A stretch of 64,000 nt of DNA from positions 1-64,000 of the forward strand of contig JAKVKP010000011.1 in NCBI GenBank assembly GCA_022484805.1, read 5' to 3'. The stretch is from Streptococcaceae bacterium (lineage in GTDB: Bacteria; Bacillota; Bacilli; Lactobacillales; Streptococcaceae). The notes under the pieces were generated by a model. That model was not told the DNA's origin, made no database searches, and worked only from the letters and a program-made list of their open reading frames with translations. A program made the position numbers and the translations under genes. Below, in pieces: positions 29,239 through 37,109 of the stretch; position 1 is the first letter of the stretch; every line of letters starts with the position of its first letter.

Positions 29239-30191
29239 TAGCCACCAACTACTTCTGATAAATCAATCGTTGTTTTTTTCAAAATTAGGCAGACCCATTC
29301 GCCAATTTGCGATTTTTCTTCTAATACAAAACCATTTTTCAAATAGCTTGCTTCAACAAGCGGTAGCTTATCCTGAATTATACCTGATAATATTAGATAG
29401 CCTTGATTTTTTAGTAATCTAAAGGCATCTGACATCAAATCAACTAAAATATCAGCTAAAATATTAGCCACAATCATATCAGCATCAAATTCAATCTGTT
29501 TTAATAAATCACTCGCTTGAACCTTAATATTAGCTACTGGATTTAAAGCAATATTCTCGTTTGCAACCTTAACAGCAACCTCATCAATATCAGTTGCTAG
29601 AATTTGCTTAGCACCTAAAATCGAAGCCGTAATACTCAAAACACCCGAACCAGTACCAACGTCAATTAATTTTTCACCACCGCGAAGTTTACTTTCAAGT
29701 GCTTGCATGCTTAATACAGTTGTCGGATGAGTACCCGTACCAAATGCCATTCCAGGATCCAAAATAATCTTTTTTTCGTCGCCTGCTAAGGGCTGATAAT
29801 CCGTCCAGCTTGGCACGATGGTTAGATAACGTGATACTCGAGTTGGTAAAAAATATTGTTTCCACGAATTTGCCCAGTTCTCCTCCGCAAGGGCATCTAG
29901 ATGGACTGAAAAATCCCCAATTTCAAGTCCAAAATCTGTTAATCTTGCAATTTCATGCTCAATTTCAGTAATTTTTTCTTTAATTTGAATATTTTCAGGA
30001 TAATAGGCAGAAATCGTCACCATTTCATTTATTGTGACCTCTGGCATAATTTCCCCAAATTTTTCCTTGTGTTGTTGATAATCAAGTGAATCAATAATCG
30101 CAACTCCCTGAGCACCACGTTGCATTAATAGTTCACTAACTGCATCAAGTGCCTCTCGATTAACGTCAACCTTTACTTCTATCCATTCCAT
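29238..30191 (-). CDS. prmA: Ribosomal protein L11 methyltransferase
   Basis: Trimethylates ribosomal protein L11. The 317-residue protein has an N-terminal recognition domain (~1-100) and a Rossmann methyltransferase core. SAM motif I is LIDVGTGSGVLSI near residue 180, preceded by DPGMAFGTGTHPTT, and the NILADIL motif occurs near 245. GGAG precedes the ATG. It heads the prmA-rsmE-(DeoC-like)-rel-dtd group. Confidence 0.96.
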   Translation of the reverse strand: MEWIEVKVDVNREALDAVSELLMQRGAQGVAIIDSLDYQQHKEKFGEIMPEVTINEMVTISAYYPENIQIKEKITEIEHEIARLTDFGLEIGDFSVHLDALAEENWANSWKQYFLPTRVSRYLTIVPSWTDYQPLAGDEKKIILDPGMAFGTGTHPTTVLSMQALESKLRGGEKLIDVGTGSGVLSITASILGAKQILATDIDEVAVKVANENIALNPVANIKVQASDLLKQIEFDADMIVANILADILVDLMSDAFRLLKNQGYLILSGIIQDKLPLVEASYLKNGFVLEEKSQIGEWVCLILKKTTIDLSEVVGG

Positions 30192-30251
30192 CCCGCACTC
30201 CTCTATTAATCGCCTAATCGCCTTTAAAATGATAATCTGTTTGAATTGATA

Positions 30252-30722
30252 TTAATATTTTGGATAAGCAAAAAATTCTGTTTCTTCGATATTTTCAATT
30301 TTTTGCTCAAAATCGACTTGCTTGAAGTCCAATTCAAAAATTTCTTGTGTATCATCAGTTAGAAAATCCATTAAATCGCTTTCACCCTCTAGCAAAACAA
30401 ATTTTAAATGCGCGATAAGAGCAATTAGAAATTCCTTTGATAATCCTTTTTTATCTTGATAGGGAAATGTTGCGAGATATTCTGTTTGATCAATCTGTGA
30501 CTTTGTTGGATGATAGAATAAAACGGCATCCTCATACGCAATATTATCTGTATTTTCTTCGCCATCAACATCAATTAATTCAACATGATTCGGGTTATGG
30601 ACATCAATAATAAAGCAAAGTGTAATGGTAAAATTCTTTTTATCCCAGATAAATTCAAAATCATTTGGTATTTCTTGCTCAAATAATGTCTCTAAAACCT
30701 CAACAAAATTTATTTTTGCCAT
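30252..30722 (-). CDS. DUF3013 family protein
   Basis: A 156-residue acidic cytosolic protein of the DUF3013 family, found in Lactobacillales and often upstream of prmA, as here (60-nt gap). No catalytic motif or membrane segment is visible; the C-terminal third is very acidic. The start at 30722 follows GAGGC with 7-nt spacing. No function has been established for the family, as far as I know. Confidence 0.75.
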   Translation of the reverse strand: MAKINFVEVLETLFEQEIPNDFEFIWDKKNFTITLCFIIDVHNPNHVELIDVDGEENTDNIAYEDAVLFYHPTKSQIDQTEYLATFPYQDKKGLSKEFLIALIAHLKFVLLEGESDLMDFLTDDTQEIFELDFKQVDFEQKIENIEETEFFAYPKY

Positions 30723-30898
30723 CTTAATAGCCTCGATTCTTTTTAATAACAAATTCAGCAGCAAAATACTAGTCGATTAGCTGATTGTCAACATATGCAG
30801 TTTTAAATCTATTTTAACATTTAAAGCGCGTACTGACAAAATTGAAAAACATGTTAAAATATCAATTAGTCAGGCATTAATTACTCTGAGGAGGAATA

Positions 30899-32170
30899 AT
30901 GAAAAATTTAGCAGCAAGAATGCGCCCCCAAACCATCGATCAGGTGATTGGTCAAGAACACCTCCTAGGAGCGGGTAAAATTATTCGACGGATGGTCGAC
31001 GCAAATTTATTGTCTTCAATGATTCTTTATGGACCACCTGGTATTGGCAAAACCAGTATTGCCAGCGCAATTTCTGGTAGCTTAAATAAACCATTTCGGA
31101 CATTGAATGCCGCAACTGGTAGCAAAAAAGACCTCCAAATCATTGCTGAGGAAGCAAAGATAAGTGATCAGGTCATTTTATTAATTGATGAAATTCATCG
31201 ATTAGATAAACCAAAGCAGGATTTTCTACTGCCGCTACTAGAAAATGGCGAAATTATTCTGATTGGTGCAACTACTGAAAACCCTTATTTTTCAATCAAT
31301 CCTGCGATTCGAAGCCGAGTCCAAATATTTGAGCTTAAGCCCTTATTACCAAGTGAGATTAAATCAGCCATTCACGAAGCATTAGAAAATAAAAAAGCCT
31401 TTAATTTTAATGTTAGCATTACAGATGAGGCACTCGATTTCTTAGCACAAGCGACAAATGGCGATTTAAGAAGTGCCTATAATAGCTTAGAACTCGCTGT
31501 ACTATCTAGCAATCAACAAAAGCAATCCATTCAGATTGATTTGAAAACAATTGAAAATAGCTTGCAAAAAAAAGCCTTGACCATGGATAAGGACGGAGAT
31601 GGTCACTATGATGTATTATCCGCTTTACAAAAATCAATCCGTGGTAGTGATGTTAATGCCGCCTTACACTATGCTGCCCGGCTCATTACCGCAGGTGACC
31701 TGCAAAGTTTAGCGCGCAGGCTAACCGTAATTGCCTATGAAGATATCGGTTTGGCAAATCCAGATGCTTGCCAACGAGCTGTCGCTGCCATTCAGGCTGC
31801 CGAAAGGCTGGGTTTTCCTGAGGCGCGTATTCCAATTGCAAATGTCATTGTTGATCTCGCTCTATCTCCAAAATCTAACTCGGCTTATCTAGCAATGGAT
31901 GAGGCAATCAGCGATTTAACACAGCATGGTGCCTTGGATATTCCAAGTCATTTAAAGGATGCACATTATCAAGGTGCAAAAAAATTAGGTCGAGGAATTG
32001 AATATTTATATCCACATAATTATCCGAATGACTGGGTTGAACAGGACTATTTACCGGATAAAATTAAAAACGCATCCTATTATCAAGCCAAGGCAACAGG
32101 AAAATACGAACAAGCACTACACTTTCGTGAAAATCAAATTAAGGACTGGAAAAAAGGGAAAAAATCGTAG
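30899..32170 (+). CDS. rarA: Replication-associated recombination protein A (RarA/MgsA)
   Basis: An AAA+ ATPase acting at stalled replication forks. The 423-residue protein has Walker A GPPGIGKTS (~residues 45-53), Walker B LLIDEIHR, sensor 1 GATTENP, the arginine-finger region NPAIRSRVQIF, and a C-terminal oligomerisation domain with YEDIGLANP and the family motif KNASYY. GAGGAGG lies 8 nt before the ATG. It is followed by the 6S RNA gene, a neighbourhood shared with other Firmicutes. Confidence 0.96.
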   Translation: MKNLAARMRPQTIDQVIGQEHLLGAGKIIRRMVDANLLSSMILYGPPGIGKTSIASAISGSLNKPFRTLNAATGSKKDLQIIAEEAKISDQVILLIDEIHRLDKPKQDFLLPLLENGEIILIGATTENPYFSINPAIRSRVQIFELKPLLPSEIKSAIHEALENKKAFNFNVSITDEALDFLAQATNGDLRSAYNSLELAVLSSNQQKQSIQIDLKTIENSLQKKALTMDKDGDGHYDVLSALQKSIRGSDVNAALHYAARLITAGDLQSLARRLTVIAYEDIGLANPDACQRAVAAIQAAERLGFPEARIPIANVIVDLALSPKSNSAYLAMDEAISDLTQHGALDIPSHLKDAHYQGAKKLGRGIEYLYPHNYPNDWVEQDYLPDKIKNASYYQAKATGKYEQALHFRENQIKDWKKGKKS

Positions 32171-32182
32171 ATGGTGCTGAAC

Positions 32183-32211
32183 TTGCAAGATTTAATTTTT
32201 GATGATATGCT
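32183..32211 (+). promoter_or_regulatory. Promoter of the 6S RNA gene
   Basis: TTGCAA (32183-32188) and TATGCT (32206-32211) are 17 bp apart, giving a start near 32218. It lies just after the rarA stop codon, so the RNA has its own promoter. Confidence 0.65.
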
Positions 32212-32217
32212 TTATAT

Positions 32218-32415
32218 ACGGGAAAGCTGTGATGTACGATTATTCCAATCGTGTGTTGACCGAACATTTTTGTAAATTGATAGGGATCTTAAGTATTTCA
32301 ATCAGCAGTACGCCTTTTCACTTGGTAACTCACGATTGTAAATCAAAGAGCCCACCTGCTTATACTGCGGGTTCAATACCTCAGGATGTAAAACGGCATC
32401 AACGGAGAGTACCTT
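32218..32415 (+). ncRNA. ssrS: 6S RNA
   Basis: The transcript mimics an open promoter and sequesters sigma-A RNA polymerase in stationary phase. Evidence: position directly after rarA, as in several Firmicutes; about 200 nt long; 5' part GTGATGTACGA and 3' part GGGTTCAA...CGGCATCAACGGAGAGTACC, resembling conserved 6S ends (E. coli has GAGATGTTCG and GGGTTCAAGG...CGGCATC..GGAGATTCC). The 5' CTGTGATG can pair with CATCAACGG to close the terminal stem. A promoter precedes it and a terminator follows it. No convincing ORF lies within. Confidence 0.85.
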
Positions 32416-32428
32416 TACTTTTTATAAG

Positions 32429-32462
32429 TAAACAGTCCAAAACACAGGTTTTGGGCTGTTTT
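32429..32462 (+). terminator. Terminator after 6S RNA
   Basis: AACAGTCCAAAAC and GTTTTGGGCTGTT form a stem around ACAG and are followed by TTGCTATTTATTTT. Confidence 0.8.
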
Positions 32463-32521
32463 GCTATTTATTTTAATGGAACAACTTTCGATGTACACAG
32501 ACATTCAAGTGAGGGGTGGTG

Positions 32522-33367
32522 GTGTTTTTGAAAATTAATTCTAAAATCATTCGAGAAGATTTATACAATTTAATCATTAAGCCCGCCACGCGAGAATATG
32601 AACGTCAATTAATCATTAAAGCAAAAAATCATTCTCAAACAGAGCAAGGCCTGAAAAATGCTCTTGAAATATTAGAAGCTGAACTGAGACCATTAGCTAT
32701 CAGGGATAATCTCACGCCTGATATTGCTGATTTTTATCAAAAGATAACACATCAATCTACCAAAAAAGCGCCGACGAACTTAACTACGAATTATAAAATT
32801 TCATTGAAAAATCAGGAAGAAGCCATTTTTGCAGGCGGATGTTTTTGGTGTATGGTAGAACCTTTTGAACTAAAAGATGGCATTATTTCAGTTACTTCAG
32901 GCTATACTGGTGGAAAGCTAAAAAATCCATCTTATGACCAAATTTCTGGTGGCTACACTGATCATCTTGAAGCAGTTAAAATCGAATTCAACCCCAAAAT
33001 CATAACATATCTTGCACTTTTAGAAATTTATTGGCAATTAATCGATCCTACTGACCGCTTTGGACAATATCAAGATAGGGGCAGTCAATATCGAACTGCG
33101 ATATTTGTCAATAGTCCAAAGCAACGTCAAATTGCAGAAGATTTTATAGCAAAGCAGATTCAAGCTGGTAAATACAGCTCTCCGATTGTTACCAAGGTCA
33201 AAGCAGCTTCAATTTTTTGGCCTGCTGAAAACTATCATCAAAGCTTCTATAAAAAACAAAAAAAACGTTATCGACAAATTAAAAAAACAAGAAAAAGATA
33301 TGCTAGAATCCAAAAAATAAAACGTCGCTTACAACAGTTTTCTGATACTTTAAAAAATAAAACTTAA
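32522..33367 (+). CDS. msrA: Peptide-methionine (S)-S-oxide reductase with N-terminal extension
   Basis: Repairs oxidised methionine in proteins. The MsrA domain lies at about residues 97-240, with catalytic Cys in AGGCFWCMVEPFE, SGYTGG, the GGYTDHLEAVKI substrate loop and DRFGQYQDRGSQYRT. About 95 residues of charged helix precede it and ~45 very basic residues follow; ordinary MsrA is ~170-180 residues, so this is an extended form. Three tandem GTG codons (32516, 32519, 32522) could start it; the last is 5 nt from GAGGGG. The N-terminal helix may be a partner-binding segment, but nothing proves this. Confidence 0.9.
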   Translation: MFLKINSKIIREDLYNLIIKPATREYERQLIIKAKNHSQTEQGLKNALEILEAELRPLAIRDNLTPDIADFYQKITHQSTKKAPTNLTTNYKISLKNQEEAIFAGGCFWCMVEPFELKDGIISVTSGYTGGKLKNPSYDQISGGYTDHLEAVKIEFNPKIITYLALLEIYWQLIDPTDRFGQYQDRGSQYRTAIFVNSPKQRQIAEDFIAKQIQAGKYSSPIVTKVKAASIFWPAENYHQSFYKKQKKRYRQIKKTRKRYARIQKIKRRLQQFSDTLKNKT

Positions 33368-33411
33368 AAAGAATCAATACTAAGCTTGGAGCTTAAAATA
33401 TTGATTCTTTT
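33367..33411. terminator. Bidirectional terminator between msrA and the IM-type kinase
   Basis: AAAAGAATCAATA pairs with TATTGATTCTTTT around a ~19-nt loop; it has T-runs on both strands and separates convergent genes. Confidence 0.85.
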
Positions 33412-33479
33412 ATTTTCACTAATACTCATTCAATTCTATTTTTGTCTCAATTTACCATTAAGTACAAGCTTGATAATAC

Positions 33480-34544
33480 TTATTCTGCAGCCTTTAAATA
33501 GACTGTAAAAGCTGTACCTACGCCAAGTTTACTTTTCACTTCAATTCGACCATTCATCATTTCAATCACTCTTGAAACTAAAGAAAGCCCCAAGCCATTC
33601 CCATCTTTAGAATGAGAGCTATCACCCTGATAAAATTTTTCAAACAATCGTCTTTGCGTTTCTTCGCTCATCCCCTCGCCCTCATCGCTAATTGTGACAC
33701 AAATCTCGTGAGCGGTTGAGGTTTGTCGAAGCTTAATATGGCCTTGAGGTTTGCTGAATTTAATAGCATTAGAAAATAAATTCCGCCAAACAAGCTGCAT
33801 TAGTGCTTGGTCGGCCTGGATGTATGCACGATCTTCAATGTCAATATCTAAAATCAGTTCTTTTTCTGCGAAGACTGTCTCTAACATTAGAATGTTTTCT
33901 GCCAACTGTCCACAAACATCATACGATTCTGGTGGGGCAATAATCCCCTGATTCTCTAATTTATTTAAAGTTAAGATGTTAGAAACTAAATTGTTTAAAT
34001 TTTTGGAAGCATTTAAAATAACTTTAATATATTTTGTCCGTTCCTCATCCGAAATATTTGGATTTTGCAAATATGAAGCATAATTTTGAATGATGGCAAG
34101 AGGTGTCTTAATTTCATGAGAAACGCTAGATACAAAATCTGTTTTCATGGTTTCTAAAGAACCAAGCTCTTTGACCATTATATTAAAGTCATGAAACATT
34201 TGATCAACGTAGTCTGTTTTATCAATCGTATGAATCGGCTTTATATAAACGGAAAAATCGCCTTCTGATACCTTTTTAGTTGCTGCACTTAATAAATTCA
34301 TTGGCACATCAAAGGATTTATACTTTTCCCGACTAGTGAATATACAAAAAACAACCGCAAGTAAAGCACAGTATAGCAAATACCAAATTAGATAATCACC
34401 AATTATCTGGAAAACGCCTGAATTAAAGCCATACATAATCCCTGGTAGTGCTGCAAATATAGCAAAACCAATAAAAATTAGAATGAATTCAACCCACGAA
34501 AAACGGCTGATTTTTCGTTCTTCATGCTTAATTTTATTTTTCAT
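33480..34544 (-). CDS. Sensor histidine kinase with minimal extracellular loop
   Basis: A 354-residue kinase with two membrane segments (~17-38 and 51-69) joined by only about a dozen residues. It thus has almost no extracellular sensor domain, as in intramembrane-sensing kinases such as LiaS and BceS. HAMP-like linker, H box SSVSHEIKTPLA (H143), N box RNLFSNAIKFS, and ATP motifs DEGEGM and GNGLGLSLV follow. The start overlaps the regulator end by 11 nt. The peptide-array operon lies immediately upstream, so these membrane peptides may be its signal or its output. Confidence 0.9.
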   Translation of the reverse strand: MKNKIKHEERKISRFSWVEFILIFIGFAIFAALPGIMYGFNSGVFQIIGDYLIWYLLYCALLAVVFCIFTSREKYKSFDVPMNLLSAATKKVSEGDFSVYIKPIHTIDKTDYVDQMFHDFNIMVKELGSLETMKTDFVSSVSHEIKTPLAIIQNYASYLQNPNISDEERTKYIKVILNASKNLNNLVSNILTLNKLENQGIIAPPESYDVCGQLAENILMLETVFAEKELILDIDIEDRAYIQADQALMQLVWRNLFSNAIKFSKPQGHIKLRQTSTAHEICVTISDEGEGMSEETQRRLFEKFYQGDSSHSKDGNGLGLSLVSRVIEMMNGRIEVKSKLGVGTAFTVYLKAAE

Positions 34545-35214
34545 TGAGTAATACCGCCTTATAGCCTAAGCCGTGAACAGTCATAATTTTAAAAGCATCC
34601 GCATTGGAAAGTTTATCACGTAGCTTGGTGATATAAACATCTACTGCTCTTAAGCTTGTATTGTTTTCTAATGACCAAAATTCATCAATTAACTGAGCTC
34701 TTGAAAAAGCATGCGATGGATTGGATAAGAGTTTAAATAAAATATTAAATTCACGTACCGTTAAAGGGACATCCTCTCCAGCCAACGTAGCAGATAAGGA
34801 ATCTGAATCCAAAACAAGATTGCCAATGGTAATTTTTTTATTCGTTAAAATATTTGCACGTCTAACTAGTGCTTTAATCCTCAGAACTAGCTCTTCCATT
34901 TCAACCGGCTTAACAATATAATCATCGATTCCTGCCTGATAGCCTTTTTGCTTAGCCGACATATCATCTCGTGCCGTCATAAATAAAATTGGAATTTGCG
35001 TATTAAGGCGTCGAACAGTTTGTGCAAATTCGAAGCCATCAATATCAGGCATCATAATATCAGATATAATTAAGTCAAAATGCTCGTTATACATCGCATC
35101 GTAGGCATCATTCGCGTGTAAACAACCTTTTACTTGATAGCCATTAACACTAAGATAGGTTGTTACAATTTCGTTTAGATGCTGATCATCTTCCAAAACG
35201 AGAACTTTAATCAT
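34534..35214 (-). CDS. OmpR-family response regulator partnering the IM-type kinase
   Basis: A 226-residue regulator. The receiver domain has acidic residues E8-D9-D10, phospho-acceptor D52 in IISDIMMPD, and K in IVKPVEME. The winged-helix effector domain (~130-226) has VREFNILFKLL and GLGYKAVL. AGGAG lies ~8 nt before the ATG. Its own promoter region (35215-35409) has TATAAT at 35313-35318 (minus strand) but a poor -35, as expected for an activated promoter. A GTTGCTGAA motif lies upstream of it and resembles the elements near the peptide-array operon. Confidence 0.92.
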   Translation of the reverse strand: MIKVLVLEDDQHLNEIVTTYLSVNGYQVKGCLHANDAYDAMYNEHFDLIISDIMMPDIDGFEFAQTVRRLNTQIPILFMTARDDMSAKQKGYQAGIDDYIVKPVEMEELVLRIKALVRRANILTNKKITIGNLVLDSDSLSATLAGEDVPLTVREFNILFKLLSNPSHAFSRAQLIDEFWSLENNTSLRAVDVYITKLRDKLSNADAFKIMTVHGLGYKAVLLNEK

Positions 35215-35353
35215 AATAATGCTCCTATTCGTTTTATCATGTATTTATTAATTTAAAAGATAATTAATAAATAAAATAATTTATACTTTTAGTATCTGCT
35301 TCTTGGATTAGCATTATAACAGCAAATTGAAAAACTGAAAAGAACTTAATCTC

Positions 35354-35364
35354 TTCAGCAACTA
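35354..35364 (-). promoter_or_regulatory. Possible regulator half-site upstream of the two-component genes
   Basis: On the minus strand TAGTTGCTGAA matches the core of the 42-bp elements at 37679 and 37851, but in the opposite orientation relative to the gene. It lies ~20 bp upstream of the weak -35 (TTTTCA, 35336-35341). Confidence 0.3.
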
Positions 35365-35409
35365 TTTTATTTATAATATTTTTCAATTAACCGATTTCAA
35401 CCTAATTAT

Positions 35410-35958
35410 TTAAGATAAACCTTGATTAGCAAGACTATAGGAATGATACAAGATTTCTAACTGCTCGTGAATTTTTAAAGTCATCGCATTAGCATATCTT
35501 TTTTGACGATTAAATGAATAATAGGCCAAAAACCAACTGATTAAACTAATAATCAACAAGAAGAAACCTCGCCCAAATGAAGTTGAAATCAGATTAAAAA
35601 TACTTGCAACTAAAGAAATCATGCCAATCGCACCAAAACCAATCAATGGTCCAATTTCTGCCGCTGACTTCTTACCCTCCAGCCTTTTAATCTCTTTCAA
35701 GGCAACTTCACATTCTGCTTGTAATCGGTTCAGCTCGTTCTTATTCTCAATATTCCGATTTCTTTTAAATTTAAGTTTAAGTTGATCTTTATCATTTTCG
35801 ACGGAAACCTCATTATGAACATTCCCACCAATTTTCATTTCCTCAATGAAAAACCAACCAAAATTTTCATAACAGTCTTTGTAAAGATTAATTTGGTATC
35901 GTGGTACATTAATATCATGATATTCCCATTCTATATATGATTTTGATGTTTCATTCAT
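35410..35958 (-). CDS. Two-span membrane protein, paralogue B
   Basis: I do not recognise a named family. The 182-residue product has a soluble N-terminal domain (~1-100), two membrane spans (~107-128 and 132-150), and a charged helical tail. It is a paralogue of the gene at 37110: both share YENFGW, then KFKRNR.I.NK.EL.RLQ before the spans. The ATG at 35958 is two bases before the upstream gene's stop region, with GGAGG inside that gene's last codons. It is the last gene of the peptide-array operon. Both termini are probably cytoplasmic. Confidence 0.7.
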   Translation of the reverse strand: MNETSKSYIEWEYHDINVPRYQINLYKDCYENFGWFFIEEMKIGGNVHNEVSVENDKDQLKLKFKRNRNIENKNELNRLQAECEVALKEIKRLEGKKSAAEIGPLIGFGAIGMISLVASIFNLISTSFGRGFFLLIISLISWFLAYYSFNRQKRYANAMTLKIHEQLEILYHSYSLANQGLS

Positions 35959-35959
35959 G

Positions 35960-36193
35960 TTAATTTCGACCTCCTTGTTCCTCTTCATTTTGTTTCAGAC
36001 GTTTCTTAGCTTCATCTAAACTTTCACCGTCTTTTTTAAATAATTTTTCCACAAAGTGATCGGTAACTTTTTCAAAACCCTCTACTGCACCTTTTTCAAC
36101 TTTCTTATAAGTACCTACAGTACTATCTTCAATTTTTTTGTAAGTACCAACCACTTTTTCTTCAATTTTTTTATTTTTATCTGCTAATGACAT
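35960..36193 (-). CDS. Small protein with 11-residue amphipathic repeats
   Basis: A 77-residue, highly charged protein with no signal or membrane span. Residues 14-57 are four consecutive 11-residue repeats: VVGTYKKIEDS, TVGTYKKVEKG, AVEGFEKVTDH, FVEKLFKKDGE. Eleven-residue periodicity with alternating Lys/Glu is typical of long amphipathic helices that lie on lipid surfaces (apolipoproteins, synuclein, LEA-like proteins). GGAGA precedes the ATG at 36193. Given its neighbours, a membrane-surface role is plausible, but this is inference. Confidence 0.75.
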   Translation of the reverse strand: MSLADKNKKIEEKVVGTYKKIEDSTVGTYKKVEKGAVEGFEKVTDHFVEKLFKKDGESLDEAKKRLKQNEEEQGGRN

Positions 36194-36215
36194 GTGCTTC
36201 TCCAATCTCAATTCT

Positions 36216-36545
36216 CTATACAAACAATAAATTTACATCTGGAAAACCACCATTTGAAAAATAAGTAATTCCCATAATTACAAAAGCTAAAACCATGAAA
36301 ACACTACCTGCAATATAGCGCTTGTTTCCTGCTAATTTACCTTTAATAAAACTGGCAGGTAATAACAACATTGTCAAACCAACTGACAAGACTAGTGCTG
36401 CTATAAATACCATGGCTGCACCTAAGCCCATACCAATATTGAAAAAGATTAAAATAATGGAAGCAATGATACCAAGCAAACTGATACCCCATACGCCATA
36501 ACGCGTGCCAATAAATAAACCATCAATAACTTTGAATAATCCCAT
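36216..36545 (-). CDS. Small multi-span membrane protein
   Basis: A 109-residue hydrophobic protein with three or four membrane spans (~14-36, 40-62, 78-97). The N-terminus is MGLFKVIDGLFIGTRYGVWG. GGGAG lies upstream of the ATG. It sits between the peptide array (21-nt gap) and the 11-residue-repeat gene, all on one strand. I see no transporter or enzyme motif; function unknown. Confidence 0.7.
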   Translation of the reverse strand: MGLFKVIDGLFIGTRYGVWGISLLGIIASIILIFFNIGMGLGAAMVFIAALVLSVGLTMLLLPASFIKGKLAGNKRYIAGSVFMVLAFVIMGITYFSNGGFPDVNLLFV

Positions 36546-36566
36546 TTTATCTTTCTCCCATCCATT

Positions 36567-36656
36567 TTATGATTTGCGCTGTTTTTTTACAAAAACACCA
36601 ATTGCAACTGCAACCACACCAACAATGCCACCGATAACAACCTTAGTTAAATCCAT
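36567..36656 (-). CDS. Array peptide 5 (divergent copy, 29 residues)
   Basis: A tiny membrane peptide, too short for usual gene finders. It begins MDLTKVVIGGIVGVV and ends VFVKKQRKS, with a single hydrophobic span (~5-23) and a basic C-terminus. AGGAGGTC precedes the ATG. Its start is exactly 107 bp from that of copy 4, so it shares the period of the array although its sequence has diverged. A basic tail suggests the C-terminus is in the cytoplasm. Confidence 0.75.
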   Translation of the reverse strand: MDLTKVVIGGIVGVVAVAIGVFVKKQRKS

Positions 36657-36676
36657 AATACTGACCTCCTATTGGA

Positions 36677-36763
36677 CTACTTTGAGCGGTTTTTCAAGAA
36701 AACAGCTACTGCGATAACGACTACAACAATAACAACTCCAATAACAATCGTAGATAATTCCAT
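36677..36763 (-). CDS. Array peptide 4 (28 residues)
   Basis: A single-span hydrophobic peptide starting MELSTIVIGVV and ending AVFLKNRSK. The core is a run of Val/Ile (residues 6-22). Its protein sequence is identical to copy 1 (Ile at position 17) despite several synonymous DNA changes. It has its own AAAGGAGAA ribosome site. No signal-peptidase site or leader motif is seen. Confidence 0.82.
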   Translation of the reverse strand: MELSTIVIGVVIVVVVIAVAVFLKNRSK

Positions 36764-36783
36764 ATTTTTTATTCTCCTTTAGG

Positions 36784-36870
36784 CTATTTTGAACGGTTTT
36801 TCAAGAAAACGGCTACTGCAACAACGACTACAACAATAACAACTCCGATAACAATCGTAGATAATTCCAT
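36784..36870 (-). CDS. Array peptide 3 (28 residues)
   Basis: Same peptide as copy 2, with Val at position 17. It starts MELSTIVIGVV and ends AVFLKNRSK. DNA differences from copy 2 (for instance ACG ATT in place of ACA ATC, GTC in place of GTT, CGT in place of CGC) are synonymous, which supports real translation. It has its own AAAGGAGAA ribosome site. Confidence 0.82.
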   Translation of the reverse strand: MELSTIVIGVVIVVVVVAVAVFLKNRSK

Positions 36871-36890
36871 ATTTTTTATTCTCCTTTAGA

Positions 36891-36977
36891 CTACTTTGAG
36901 CGGTTTTTCAAGAAAACGGCTACTGCAACAACAACTACAACAATAACAACTCCGATAACGATTGTAGATAATTCCAT
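36891..36977 (-). CDS. Array peptide 2 (28 residues)
   Basis: A single-span peptide of 28 residues with Val at position 17. The hydrophobic stretch is residues 5-23, followed by the basic tail KNRSK. AAAGGAGAA lies at the usual distance before the ATG. It is part of the 107-bp array. Confidence 0.82.
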   Translation of the reverse strand: MELSTIVIGVVIVVVVVAVAVFLKNRSK

Positions 36978-36997
36978 ATTTTTTATTCTCCTTTAGG

Positions 36998-37084
36998 CTA
37001 TTTTGAGCGGTTTTTCAAGAAAACGGCTACCGCGATAACAACTACAACAATAACAACTCCGATAACGATTGTAGATAATTCCAT
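36998..37084 (-). CDS. Array peptide 1 (28 residues)
   Basis: First copy of the array after the paralogue A gene (25-nt gap). It encodes the 28-residue peptide with Ile at position 17: hydrophobic Val/Ile core and KNRSK tail. AAAAGGAGAA precedes the ATG. Size and composition recall small stress-induced membrane peptides or type I toxin peptides, but no antisense RNA or processing motif was seen. Confidence 0.82.
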   Translation of the reverse strand: MELSTIVIGVVIVVVVIAVAVFLKNRSK

Positions 37085-37109
37085 ATTTTTTATTCTCCTT
37101 TTCTAATTT

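Larger units (their letters stand above)
36656..37100 (-). repeat. 107-bp tandem repeat array of peptide genes
   Basis: Start codons at 37084, 36977, 36870, 36763 and 36656 are spaced exactly 107 bp. Copies 1-4 are nearly identical, including the spacer with its AAAGGAGAATAAAAAAT ribosome site. Differences are few and mostly synonymous, so either duplication was recent or the peptide sequence is conserved by selection or gene conversion. Confidence 0.9.

Noticed and set aside
32199-32531. Plus-strand 110-codon ORF between rarA and msrA
   Set aside because: The region matches 6S RNA with its own promoter and terminator; the ORF has no ribosome site and runs through the terminator.
36505-36717. 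Plus-strand 70-codon ORF across the peptide array
   Set aside because: It is antisense to the array genes and low in complexity; the minus-strand ORFs have matching ribosome sites and conserved synonymous changes.
36656-37100. CRISPR array
   Set aside because: The 107-bp period is a tandem duplication of coding units with no short-repeat/unique-spacer pattern.
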